Part shown: piece after piece, positions 11,877 through 23,175 of the stretch | How positions within the stretch are numbered: position 1 is the first letter of the stretch | Layout: each line of letters starts with the position of its first letter | NCBI GenBank assembly: GCA_963669155.1 | Contig: OZ022586.1 | Coordinates: forward strand, 22,004,392 to 22,068,391 | From: Arbacia lixula | Taxonomy: Eukaryota > Echinodermata > Echinoidea > Arbacioida > Arbaciidae | Length of the DNA stretch: 64,000 nt | Direction: 5' to 3' | Made by a program: the position numbers and the translations under genes | Notes under the pieces: model-generated | The model's database searches: none | What the model was told of the DNA's origin: nothing | Seen by the model: only the letters and a program-made list of their open reading frames with translations

Positions 11877-12699
11877 TCATTGTCTCAGCTGTGATGTAAT
11901 AGTGGACCTTAGCAACGTGCGCGTATTGCTGTAAACACCCCGGCATCATCTTACGCGCTCAACTTTTCAAGAAAATCAGGTTAGTCAGTGGATTCGTTCG
12001 GCCAGGATCAGACGTTTTACGTTTACCGTCTTACCTCTGATTCACAAACGAATCTAATTTCTAAAATCATTACCACACCCTGGCTGCTGATGACGAGTGT
12101 GGATTTGGCTACCTGATTTTCTTTCTTTTTGGTACTCCCTAGCCAGGAGAGTATTAATATAGCCTTTATGTTTTTTTTCACACTGTAGCATTTGGTCCGC
12201 ACGTCGAAGTGAGCAGCTTCCCCATTCACTTTCTACCTGTCACCACGGACCCTTACTAGAGACAGTAGTGTCCATAGTCCACACTCCATCATTATTCATC
12301 TCGCAAGCATTCATCTCCGTCCGTCATGCTGCAACTAACGGATCTGGGGACAATGACAATACTGTGTAAATCCCTTTGTCATGCTTGTCAGAAGAAGGCA
12401 CGCCGTTGTGTTTCGCACTGCGTGCACTTATCATGTTACAATTACTGCTTTCTGAGCCAGAAAAAAAGTGGCTTTATGCTTATGATGCATGTGTGTTACT
12501 TGTACAAAAAAGCATCAGTTGCGGATAAAGGTTTAATCATAACTCTGGAAAGATTACCATCATATATTTCTAAACATATCATGTTACTCTTTTAAATACG
12601 TTTAATCGTATGAATTTGATTGAAATGCGATAAAAATAACCATGATTATAAGAAGTATATGTTTAGGGTAGGCCTATTCCTATTTCTATTTCATTAGAT
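11877..12699. other. Intergenic stretch past the R2-group element
   Basis: The first part is presumably the 3' UTR of the retrotransposon; its end is not marked by a clear tail. The frame of 89 codons at 12326-12595 has no features that I recognise. Nothing else is evident. Confidence 0.4.
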
Positions 12700-13017
12700 T
12701 ATTTACAAGATCAGACAAGCCATCTTTAAGGGTGTAGGCAATATGAAAACATGGTACATTAACTGTGTACTAAACAATGAAGTTGTACAAGAAGACTTTT
12801 TATCTCATAAATGTACCGTAGGAAACAAGGACAATAGAGCAACACAACACATGCTTAGATGGCACTGCAGCCAAATAAAACAAAATATCTAATCAAAATC
12901 ACGATACAACAAAAAGGGCGTGCGTAAAGTGTGTATTTACATATTCGTTTAATAACAAAACCCCCAAAACCGAGAAGATTCCAAATTCAGGAAATAGGTC
13001 AGAATATTCTTACACCT

Positions 13018-13145
13018 AACTCTATGCGTAGATTTGGTCTCTGCCAGCTCTTTACCGTCCTTGTCGTGGTTGTTGGTCGCTTTTCCCCTTTTATCCGGCA
13101 TGGCGAACAAGGCATCCGCGACCCGAGGCGTACACTCCTGCGTGG
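13018..13145 (-). pseudogene. Relic of type-1 tail exon downstream of gene B
   Basis: The minus strand encodes DALFAMPDKRGKATNNHDKD, which lines up with the last 40 residues of the type-1 tail (DALYAMPDKKKKVTDDNDED) of genes A, D and E. The signalling tyrosine is Phe here. The last codons are out of frame with the NPIYT end. It lies about 200 bp beyond gene B's own stop codon and is followed by sequence like the type-1 3' flank (12705-12760). It is probably a dead remnant rather than an alternative last exon. Confidence 0.75.
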
Positions 13146-13352
13146 TACAACACTTTAATATTATGACCATTTGGGGCAATATTTGTTTACGTTTGATCTT
13201 TAACCTTAAAAATATATAAACTAATCAACATATTGCTTTGGCTGCAAGAATTCGAGGCAGCTCTTACTCTGAAGCAAATCCGTGAAATAGAATATCCAAC
13301 ATTGAGGAACCAGCTTGTATATATGAAAAAAAGATGCGTCTGTAATTTGTTT

Positions 13353-14874
13353 TTACACAAAATCCTCGTAGTGCTGATGGTCCCCTTCTGGTTTTGCACG
13401 CTGTCTCATTGCTTCCTGCGGATTGGCCATTTGCTGATTGACGTAACATCCGCTGTCCATATCCGTCCTACCAACCGGTGATTGGTTGGGCGGATTAGGT
13501 GCTCCCTCTATCGGCAGCAGGTCTTGATAAAGCGAGGCTCTGGTCTCAGGAGTGGCTGAGTGGAGCTGGATGTCCAGGTCGGTGTAGGTGTCTCCCTCTG
13601 GCTTCACGCCCTCTAGCGGCTGCTTCTCCCTCGGAGACCGACTGAGAGAGGGCATGTAGAACGAGAGAGAGAGAGAGAGAGAGAGATAGAGAGCGAGAGA
13701 GAGAGTAAAAAGGAGAGAATGGGTATTGAGCTGACAATTGTACAAAAAGAGCATAGGGAAATAGTATTGGAATATAAACGATAAAGAAAAATAAAATGGA
13801 AAAGTGAATCGATAAGTTATATGATTGCATTTATTATGTATTTGATACATGCTTCATTTCTAGATGAATATCCAATAATTATATTATTACTTTATCTTAT
13901 TTCACTAGTAAATTAAATATTACTGAATATCTCCCTTAAGTCTCTTTTCGAAAATAATGATTTTACTAGTATCCTGTTTATATTGCAATACACAAAGACA
14001 GATCTTCAGATGTATTCATACGATGCTGCACGTGGATCTAGTACTAGTAATCTCTCTTATAGGAATTAGCCTTTGGATCACGTTTCCTGTACAGCCATAA
14101 CTGAAATTCTAGCTTTTTAAGCCGATACCGCGTTGTATTACGTCATCATGAACAAACTCAAAGCCAGAAGGAGAGCACCCTGTCTGGTTTAGCGAGAGTT
14201 GATAGTGCGAGTTCTGTCGGCTCCTCTCAAAATATCACGTGACTTACCGGATCCTGAGATAGAGAACAGTCAGGCTGATGCTGTATATGGCGAACAGTAA
14301 GACAACTACTCCGAGACCAATGATGGGTCCTTAGATTGATAAGGAAAGAAATTGAGATGAGAGATGATGGATTCATAGGGATGGAAAGTGATATGGACAT
14401 AAACGGGACATATATAAAAAAAAAAAAGAGAGTCAGAGAGGGCAAGATTCCAACGTAAGACTGATTTACACGACCCTTTTTTCGACTATTATACAGAATC
14501 TTGGTGAAAGAAAATACATTTCTTTTTCTCTTGTATACTATTAAGCCTATTCATTTCGTTGTGATTAAGGTGATGATTTCAGTTCATATTGTTTATCAAG
14601 CGTACAAAATGATCGAAAAAATACAATCCGGCATAGATTAGCATAATTGTTTGATGCTTCAATCTAAGAGCTCATACAATATATAATTAATACATCGAAA
14701 CATTAAATGACCGAAGATCACATTATACACCCACCATTGGAAGGGGATGCAAATAGCTGTGCTGGTTGGGATGGACAGATGCTAGTCGTGGTATCTGTAA
14801 GGCGACATGACAGCATGAGAAAAGGTGGTTATTGTAAAAAAGAAGTACAAATTCACGTGGTGATAATAATAATA

Positions 14875-14930
<56 letters not shown>

Positions 14931-17900
14931 CAATTCTTAGAGCGCATAATACCATTCAAATTGTTCCTATGCGTATGAAAGTAAACATTTATTATGTGAG
15001 AATTTGAAAGAAAAAAAAAACGAATATTTATCAAGCAGATGCGCCTTTAGTGTTGATTTGAATTGATCGAAGTCTGTCAATGATCTGATGCCTTGAGGGA
15101 GGTTATTCCATAATTTGGGTACCGTATTTGCAAAAGCTCTGTCATCGAATGTGCTAATTTTTACACGAATTTCAGAGAGAAGTTTTTTTGATTGAGAGCG
15201 AAGATTACGACTAGGCTGGTATCGTTTGATGAGTTCTGTAAGCTGGACAGGGGCATTTTTTTCCACATAGGTATTTGAATACAAGAGTGAGCATTTTAAA
15301 CTGAACACGAGCCCTTATCGGAAGCCAGTGAAGCCAGTAGGATCGGAGTTATGCTTTCAACTTTACTTTTTCGCGTCACAAGCCTTGCCGCTGACTTCTG
15401 TACACGTTGGAGTTTACTTAGTTGAGTCTCGGAGATTCCCAGAAACAGACCATTATTGAAATCAAAGTAACTAAATACAAATGCGTGAACGAGTCTCTCT
15501 GTGGTCGCTTTATCCAAAAAATGCCTATTCTTCTCAATCCCATGTAGTCAAATGGCAGCCGATTTATAAATATTATCAATGTGAGTGTTCATACGTGTCG
15601 CGTATTTACCTGGGATGAATCGATGAATATTGTATCGATCACCGATAGCCCGGATATCGATAGTCCAGAGTAAAAAAAAATATTTTTTACATGACGACAC
15701 GAAATAGTACTTCTTTTCCCTCTGAGCTCTCTTCTTTCAAATAGTTCATCTATTTGTGGTCATTCGACACCCTTTCAACCAATCAACGAAATGGAATATA
15801 CTAATGAGGGATATAAAACAAGATATGGTCTCTATCCTTTCCAACCGCAAAAGGCAGTAGCAAGGATGTGAAACATGAAGTATGTTTACCTGGCTTGGTA
15901 TCATCCTCTCGATGTGTTGAGGAAACGGTAGTGTGGCCTGCTGTACTTGACTGTTGAATAACTGATGTTGTTGGTGCCCCTGTAAAGATAAAATAACGGG
16001 GATAAAACTTAGATAGCTAGCTCCTGATTTACTCTATATTCCCTCACAACTGAAATAAGTAAGAATTATTTTTCATTTACTATGAGATTGTGTCTAAATC
16101 TATTAAGAGTTTTCATTTTTTCCTTTTAGGAATGTGATAGATGCGCACCTGCCTTTTCTTTCGTTTACATAATGATATTGATGATTTAATTCAGACATAA
16201 GTAATATGTAATTTCTTCACATCAAAGTTTCAGTTTCTCCTACAGAAGAGATGTGGTTCATGCGAAATGACAGCGTGATGAAGATTAATGCATACCAAAC
16301 AAAACCTACATTACTCCTAAACCCAAAGATGCATGTGGCGCATGAACAAATTAAAACAACAAGCCCTTTTCGTCGTTAAAGAAAACAAACATAGCAATTA
16401 AGTACGCGTTCATTCGAGTACGCATGGCCATGCCTACTTTTAAAAAGCATTCTCAACTCTCCCCAAAGTGTTTGCTGTGTCATGCCATGTCGTGTGCTGG
16501 ACGAACGATTGTTTTTTTTTTTTTTCATCCACATTCTGTTCAATGTCAAAGTTTGCAAGCAGACAAGAGTGAACAGACATCAGTTGAAGCAAATTCTATT
16601 ATATTGTTACTTATTTCGGCATTATGAATACCTCGAGACATATGGTCACAGCGATTGTGCTTTTTAAAATATCATAATTTCAAGCGTTAGCTCCCTATCA
16701 AATGGCTTATTCAGTAATACATACATCCCACGTCAATGCACCCTTTTTCCTTTGGATAATTTTAGTGATTATTCTTGATTTTATATCTCATCGCTTGTAG
16801 CCAGCCGTGGCAAAACTGTGCGTCATGATTGTAATTAGGATGAAGACCAAAAAACCAAGACGAAAACGATCACCAAGCAGGCTGGGTTAGGCGTACTCCT
16901 TTCCCTAATTTCGACCACCTCAATCAAGTTTTGCTTTTGTTATTATAAAAAATGACGATGATAAACATTTGGGCACCGTTTTAACAAAAACTGACGTACT
17001 TTGGAAACCTGCGATGTTAACAATTTCCCTACATGAGCTACGGGCGTCCCCTCCAGATTGACATTGACATGCAACACGATTCTAGTGAGAATTATTTTCC
17101 GGCCTCCATATGCGTATCAATGCATTGTGTTCATGTGCGTGCATTATAAATACCTGAACTTGAATCAGCATCCTCAGTTGTCACAATTACGGTCTCAGGA
17201 GATGTGACTGGCTGACTCCGTTCAGGAACTGAACAAGTTATGAGATGTCATTAATGTTTAGTTGCGGTATGCTGTTAACAAGCATATATTCCTAAAACCT
17301 TCACAGTCACGTTAACAAACTACCCCCCCCCCCCCCCCCCGATCCTAAGCAAAACAGCGTAACATCTTTAAAGATATTTTGAGAAAAATAATTTGGCAAG
17401 ATTGTAAGCCAACTAATAAACTTAATGAACTACTGTGCATAACATGCTAACGTATCCCGAAATGTGATTTTAAGCTGTGTTTTTTTTTTCACTCATTTTA
17501 AAATTGTACCCTTCTCAGAACACGTAAACGATATTGATATTGTTAATCTGTAGCAGCTACGACGACTGTGTATAAACTAAACACAACAAAAAAGTAAGAA
17601 GTAAATATGAAAATATCATAACGTACTCTGAAATACTGCGATGTGACCAACTCCACCACATGAGCTATAGGCGTCCCCTGTACATGGAGTCTGGCAATCA
17701 CGATCACCATTCCTCGCTGCCCCGAGCCGACCGTAGTCTGCTCCTGCGACACCGCAGTAGCACTCCTCCCCGTACAACACTCCAGCATAGACGTAGTCAG
17801 CCATGGTGGACTCTCTGCAGTGGGTGATGCATTTGTCGATTGTCATGGTGCTATCCTCTGTCAGTGGATCACCAGGTAGAACGCGATTACTCGAACTATC

Positions 17901-19571
17901 ATTGTAACATCCAAGGTAGGTATCGTCTGTAAAATATGAAATAAAATATATAATAGAACAGAGGAAGAAACGCAATGAAGAAAAATTATAGAGAAAGAAT
18001 TTTGTAAAAGCAAGGTTTAAGTCAAAATAGTTGGTAAAGATACACTGGTAAAGATTACCCATCGATATCAAATGCCGAGTTATAATAATGCAATATTAGA
18101 TAGTTAAAATACAGTAAAATAGTTAAATTTAATTTCTGTAATTCTACAGGCAATTGTTAATCAGTGTTTGAATACAAAGTACCAAATAATTACAGTCTCG
18201 CCATCTTGTAAAACAAGCAGAAATTCAATGTTAACACTTAGAATGTACTAACTTACTGTGTGTGTATTATGTATTACAAATACGTTTACAACGGTTATCA
18301 TGAATTATGTTATAGCTTATAGCTATTTATTATGTTCAACTCTATCTAAAGTAACATTCGTTTTATTGTATGCCCTTTCCTGATTCCCATTTCACGAATA
18401 GATGTAAACAGTTGGATGTTTGTGTGATAGCTGCGGGCTAGCGATGCATGCAGGTGTGGGTATGACGAACTAACGTACTGTATTCATGTGCAATTCAAAA
18501 TGGCAGCGCTTGATCTTAAAGTGTATTTTGGATACTAATATTTAAGCTTTCCTACCGTAGCAAATGGCTGCTGCAATCATGTCTGGTGACGGGCAAGAAG
18601 ACTCTACTGTACAATTCCTGATGGTCGTGTCACCTGTTGAGGATACAGACTCAGTGTTATTTGGGGGAATGGCAACTATCTAAACAAATGTTACAAATTA
18701 TTTCCTGCAAACTCTTACGGCTGCAATGATTTCATTTAGCGTGTTAGGAAGATGTAATGGGTCTCCTGTATACACTATGGAAAAACACATTTCTAGTTTC
18801 TCTTCACAACATTTATTAGGCCTCAGAAGGAGATGCAAGGTTGGTAGTCATGAAACTGCAATAGCAATGATAGGTGGGGGGGGGGGGGGGACTAGAAAGC
18901 ATGAATTGGAAGACGTGCACAAATGATAATCTACATACCTGACTTGCAGTATAAAGATGTGTTTGATGGATTAAGGTTAGTCCCAACAGTGGAGATAGCA
19001 ATGGCCTTGTTAGTTCCATATGCTCTGATGTGTTCACAGACAAGTATAGCATCATCCAAACCAAAGAAGACCCCACACGTTGTCTGCCACGTGACATTAT
19101 CTGTGGTGTACTCCACGGTGCCTTCATAGCGTGATGGGCCGTTCACGAGGCGGACGTCTGGGGCAAAAATAACTCTCACTCATTATTTTCATTCCTACCG
19201 AGAAAATGTTTAGTATATTGTGAGGAAGCACGTTTTTGTTCTTGCGTCTGCTAGGTCAAACGTTCTTCATAACCATTCCTAACCTCTCTTGTCATGGTAT
19301 TGTTGCGTATTATATTTTTATTTCCCCACACGGTTTCTTCTATACACAAGCCCCTCTTTGTCATATGTGCCCTTTTCCACATGTAATGCACACAAATCCC
19401 ATAGAGCAGCAGTCTATCTGACACATAAAGGTTTACCATTCACAATACTATAATCACTGCAACTAGACCAACATAATTGTCTCAGAACTCACCTACTACC
19501 TGACCGCCTGATAGTAATGGAGTGAAGGTAGCTACAAGCAAGAAGAACCAGAGAAGAAACAGCGCATCCAT
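13353..19571 (-). CDS. Gene B: SRCR-WSC single-pass receptor with short type-2 tail
   Basis: Eight exons: 19571-19493 signal peptide (MDALFLLWFFLLVATFTP), 19157-18939 and 18633-18556 SRCR, 17926-17627 WSC, 17228-17154 and 15979-15890 stalk, 14329-14248 TM, 13641-13353 tail. Sum 1212 nt, 403 aa, in frame. The extracellular half is paralogous to genes A, D and E. The TM (about 281-307, GLGVVVLLFAIYSISLTVLY) and tail (308-403) are unrelated to theirs. The tail has four tyrosines: YTDL, SLYQDL (fits the ITIM pattern S-x-Y-x-x-L), YVNQ (YxN, a Grb2-SH2 type site) and YEDF near the C-terminus. YTDL and YQDL lie 15 residues apart, wider than a standard ITAM. A CR1-like LINE fragment sits in the TM-stalk intron. 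A (GA)n run on the + strand gives the tail exon a very long CT polypyrimidine tract. Inhibitory or activating signalling is inference. Confidence 0.87.
13663..13705. repeat. GA tract at the gene B tail acceptor
   Basis: Read on the minus strand it is a (CT)n tract just before the acceptor of the tail-2 exon, so it also serves as an unusually long polypyrimidine tract. Gene C has the same at 24247-24284. Confidence 0.85.
14861..15594 (-). mobile_element. CR1-like LINE 3' end in the gene B intron
   Basis: 5'-truncated. The minus strand encodes the end of the polymerase protein: LVHAFVFSYFDFNNGLFLGI, LSKLQRVQKSAARLVTRK, then after a frameshift FDDRAFANTVPKLWNNLPQG and FKSTLKAHLLDKY. This is the conserved C-terminal part of CR1/L2-type LINE proteins. 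Next to its 3' side is an (AAT)n microsatellite that may have grown from its tail. It lies in the TM-stalk intron, in the same orientation as the gene. Confidence 0.8.
16991..17063 (-). pseudogene. Relic of the 3' end of a second WSC exon in gene B
   Basis: The + strand here (cgtactttggaaacctgcga, then a degraded match to the CGG...AYSS codons and the donor site) resembles the last 70 nt of the WSC exons. It sits inside the intron between the 75-nt and 90-nt stalk exons. The match is degraded and no upstream half is visible. It suggests an ancestor with two WSC domains. Confidence 0.5.
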
Positions 19572-20357
19572 TCTTAACCGAAAAATTGTGTCGATATCAA
19601 ACTAGTTCTGTGAGTTCAGCTACCAGTCAGCTAGGCGCTTCAATGATTACTGTGTATCCTCCCTATGAAGCGACGTAAGACGTGTGAAGATAGATTAATC
19701 AGTCAATATTGATATGATTAAATAAATTTATACTGATACGATTAATGTAAATTATAAATATACATGACATATGAAATCCATTAAGTACAATCTGGCACCA
19801 AGATAGATCCGGTTATAGTTCTGTCTCCGTACTACACCTTTACGTACACCAGATGAAATTGGTAAATAATAATGTCCGTCAACCGACTATTCCAAGGTGA
19901 AACGTGATTTCGTTGTCATGGTTGTTGATGTTTTTGCTGATGTAAAGACTGCTTTGTCCTGTGTACGAATGGATAATTATACGTCCCAATACGTAAGCCA
20001 ATGCCGGGAAAAGTGTGACCAGTTGCACCACGTACCGACTGGGGTATAAAGTGAGACGCGGAGTGTACAGGTTGTATTCCACTCTATGGCTTGACATGCA
20101 GCATCGTAAGGGTTGGAATGATATTTGTCTACTTCCTTCTTTTCGATAAAGTCGCGTATTATTACTGTATAGTTAATTCCTGACTGCGAGCACAAATCAT
20201 AACGCCGTTCGATGTTAAACATATCTCCTACCATTCTTGCCAAACAAAGCAACAATGGCACGATAGAAACACACAATAGACAGACAAACAGAAATGCGGA
20301 GTTGACGGTTGAGAAGTTATTGGGAATACTGTGTACATACTGGCATTGGAATAAAGA

Positions 20358-20363
<6 letters not shown>
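19572..20363 (-). promoter_or_regulatory. Conserved 5' flank of gene B, with a 128-codon open frame
   Basis: About 790 bp upstream of the gene B start is conserved upstream of C, D and E and ends at a (GA)n tract in each. It should hold the promoter, but I see no clear TATA box. On the minus strand 20363-19977 is an open frame with a hydrophobic stretch (FLFVCLLCVSIVPLLLCLAR) and a Cys- and Asn-rich part (NYTVI, EWNTTCTLRVSLYT). The same peptide pattern is seen upstream of D (54199-54005) and, with stops, upstream of C and E. It may be a relic exon of another gene, or a regulatory block that happens to be open here. Confidence 0.45.
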
Positions 20364-20400
<37 letters not shown>

Positions 20401-20461
20401 AGAGAGAGGGGGAGGGAGAAAGAGAGAGAGAGAGAGAGAGAGAAGGAGAGAGAGGGGGAGG

Positions 20462-20506
<45 letters not shown>

Positions 20507-20522
20507 AGAGAGAGGGGGGGGG
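20364..20522. repeat. GA microsatellite upstream of gene B
   Basis: About 160 bp of (GA)n broken by GG and GAA units in a higher-order pattern, ending in poly-G. The long frames across it come from its composition. Confidence 0.95.
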
Positions 20523-21353
20523 AGGGGGTGATAGTGTAGTGGAAATCTGAAAGAGAAGGGGGGGGGGAATTGTTACACCAATGTGTGTATAATAAGTAAG
20601 TCGATTCGACTTAGAATGATTACTTTAATCGTTCATTATATTCATTGGATTGTTGGAAAATATAAGTGTAGATTTGGGTGATAGAAAGGATGAAAAATTA
20701 AATAAATAAAGAACAACTCCTGTTAAATCAAGCTTCTCTACACATAAATCTTTATGAGTGCATAGCGTATGTTCTGTTCTAGTCTGAATGGACCATGCCG
20801 TTCAGCTACATACGAATGAATAAGCTCCTCTTCATGTTATTTTGAAAGAAGGTATCGTGTATGGTATGTATGTTATTTCTGTCTGCGTGTCATCTATACT
20901 GCCCTAATCTGACAAAAAGAAGCAACTAACAATGGAGACTTGTGTATGGAGACTTTCTTGTAAATGAGCACAATGTGTCTGTCACTTGCATTGGCATCAG
21001 TGCAACACCACATCATGTTAGATTGAATATCTGTAGATGGATATTTCTTATCCAGATTTTGGCCGTATGTAGGGAATGCTGGGTACAATCTAAGAATACC
21101 AATAACCCAGATTTAAGTGATTTGTCACTTGCTTCCTTTTGTCAGAGTAGGGCAGTATAGCTTCTTGTATCTTTATCATGTGTATACAAACACTTCTCCC
21201 AGTATGTCTACATGTCTGTGTGTCTCTCTACATATACCTCAACATCCCTCCTACATGTCCTAAGACATGTTATATCTTCATGTTCTCTTTACCCACTCCC
21301 TTCACTTATTCTTTCTCTCTCTCTCTGTCTCTCTGTCTCTCTGTCTTTCTCTC

Positions 21354-21399
<46 letters not shown>

Positions 21400-22080
21400 T
21401 CCCTGTCTCTCTCTCGTTCTCTCTTTGACAAACACCATCAGAAATAAAACTACACATACACATATATGTCATGCATATCTTGCATATAGCAACAAATCTA
21501 AACAGATTCAAGCATATAGACACATTTTCTATTCCTTTTTGAAGTCCGTTACCAAATCAGTCAAGGATGTAATTTGAAGGTTTCCCTACCGTCATGTTAT
21601 TTTTTTTGTTGTTGTTGAAATTTACACTTATCATGCTTTATTTAAAGGTAGGTCACCATCATGATCATACAATTGTTATCGTCTTTAAATTCATGAAGCA
21701 GCACTAAACAATGCCAACACAGTATTTACTGTCTGTGGCTTATTTGATTTCATAAAAAAACCTAATATTTTAGAACTTTACTGGACAATGGTATGTATAT
21801 ACACATAATACTTTAAATGCAACGATCAATGTATATACTGGTCCTGCCAGAAATGTACATGTGTGAAATGATATATACATTTGTTCTGCTTTGTCTTAAT
21901 CTATGATAAAAATATTACAGTGAAGCAGCATCAAAATCAGTAAAATATATTAAAATTAAACATAAACTCAGTACTCAGATATGAAAATTATCTTTATTAA
22001 TGATATTTAATATCTATCAGTCAAAGAATACCAGGATCATGTGTACGATCTGCACATGGCTTACAATTCTGTTTCCAAGT
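20523..22080. other. Intergenic stretch between gene B and the SINE pair
   Basis: The right part (about 21178-22060, with a CT microsatellite at 21310-21422) resembles the 3' flank of the type-1 tail genes (for example 42700-43500 and 40-1000). It is therefore probably the tail-side flank of a lost unit. The left part holds no gene that I can support. Confidence 0.5.
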
Positions 22081-22122
22081 GCCTACAAGTATATATATAC
22101 ATATATATATATATGTATATAT

Positions 22123-22296
22123 TTTGTGAAAGAAATGGATGAAGAGAACAATGGTAGGCGTAGCTTAAATCAAGGTTCCCCAGAGCTATCTACCCTTTGG
22201 AAAAATTGGTGATGCCGAAAAAAATGTCTCTGCCGGGAATCGAACCCGGGCCCCCAGCTTTGAACGCCGGTGCCTTAACCACTAGACCACAGAGAC
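22123..22296 (-). mobile_element. tRNA-derived SINE, copy 1
   Basis: On the minus strand a full tRNA head (22296-22225) with an A box (TGGTCTAGTGG) and B box (GGTTCGATTCC) is followed by a body of about 100 bp. The body is repeated next to the second copy. This layout is that of a polymerase III SINE. Confidence 0.75.
22225..22296 (-). tRNA. tRNA-like gene with anticodon UCA (SINE head or tRNA pseudogene)
   Basis: It folds into a clean cloverleaf: acceptor GTCTCTG/CAGAGAC, D stem GTCT/AGGC, anticodon stem CCGGC/GCTGG with loop GTTCAAA, T stem CCGGG/CCCGG with TTCGATT. The D arm is tRNA-Glu-like. The anticodon is UCA, which would read UGA, but it lacks the long variable arm of tRNA-Sec and has a 4-nt variable loop. 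No encoded CCA. A SINE head is the most likely reading. Confidence 0.6.
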
Positions 22297-22515
22297 GGGT
22301 TAGTGGCTAAGGCGACCCCCGTCAGATTGACAAATTCTCGACACAATACCAATTATAATTTCCTTTGTCGGGTGTAGGTGGGTTTTGAACAATGACAAGC
22401 CGCCATGCCTCAGCTGGATCAAAGCTATTACTTTGATGCAGTACACGGATGGGGGAAAGTATATAAATGTGAGAAATTATACATATACAACAGCTTTGGC
22501 AACTCTTTTATTTAA

Positions 22516-22680
22516 ATATTTTGTGAAAGAAATGCATGAAGAGAACAATGGTAGGCGTAGCTTAAATCAAGGTTCCCCAGAGCTATCTACCCTTTGGAAA
22601 AATTGGTGATGCCGAAAAAATGTCTCTGCCGGGAATCGAACCCGGGCCCCCAGCTTTGAACGCCGGTGCCTTAATCACTA
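22516..22680 (-). mobile_element. tRNA-derived SINE, truncated copy 2
   Basis: Repeats the body and the T-arm and anticodon part of copy 1 almost exactly. It stops inside the D loop at 22680, where the Penelope-like fragment starts. Confidence 0.75.
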
Positions 22681-22684
22681 TTTT

Positions 22685-23175
22685 TAAGGGGTTCCTTGTA
22701 GACGAAATGGTGAGTGGATCAACTGGGATTGGACCAAATGGCAACAAACCCATGGATAACATGGCAAAAATAATGAAAGTACACAACGACAAGGTAATAA
22801 ACGCCAATCCCAACCCAGAGCAGGAAACCTGCAACTGCAGGAAAAAGGATGACTGCCCCCTTCCAAGGAGAATATACCACAAGAAACATCGTACTATCAG
22901 CCACCTCATCCAAGTCAAGATACGCCACACACAAAGCCAGCTTCACCCATCCACAAAATGAAAAGCAGACAGAACTCAGCAAACACATCTGGATGCTAAA
23001 AGATCAAGGGACCGACTTCAATCTATCATGGAGAACCATCATAAACGCCCAACCCCATTCACCAAGAACAAACCGCTGTAATCTCTGCCTGTGGGAAAAG
23101 TATCACATCATCACTGTTGAAAAATTCACCATCCTGTGCAGGATTTCGAAAATGTTTCAAAATACCTCAACGAAA
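22685..23175 (+). mobile_element. Penelope-like element fragment (GIY-YIG endonuclease end)
   Basis: Two + frames give the C-terminal end of a Penelope-like protein: NMAKIMKVHN and ETCNCRKKDDCPLP in one, then ATHKASFTHPQNEKQTELSK, HIWMLKDQGTDFNLSWRTII and NRCNLCLWEKYHII in the other. The linker with the GIY-YIG core is deleted or frameshifted around 22870-22920. The CNCR, THK-SF, LSKHIW and CNLC-EK blocks are family hallmarks. Dead, 5'-truncated copy. Confidence 0.8.

Larger units (their letters stand above)
12700..15594. repeat. Duplicated block, copy 1 (3' half of gene B)
   Basis: Closely matches about 23240-26220 at the 3' end of gene C. It includes the 3' flank, tail-1 relic, tail-2 exon, TM exon, the (AAT)n tract and the inserted CR1-like LINE 3' end. 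Confidence 0.85.

Noticed and set aside
13546..13830. Minus-strand frame of 94 codons across the gene B tail exon
   Set aside because: It is another frame of the same exon, extended through a (CT)n tract; the exon phase from the TM exon selects the other frame.
20212..20550. Plus-strand Arg/Glu-repeat frames
   Set aside because: They are produced by the GA microsatellite only.
22225..22296. Selenocysteine tRNA, because of the UCA anticodon
   Set aside because: It lacks the long variable arm and extended acceptor stem, is 72 nt long, and sits in a repeated SINE.
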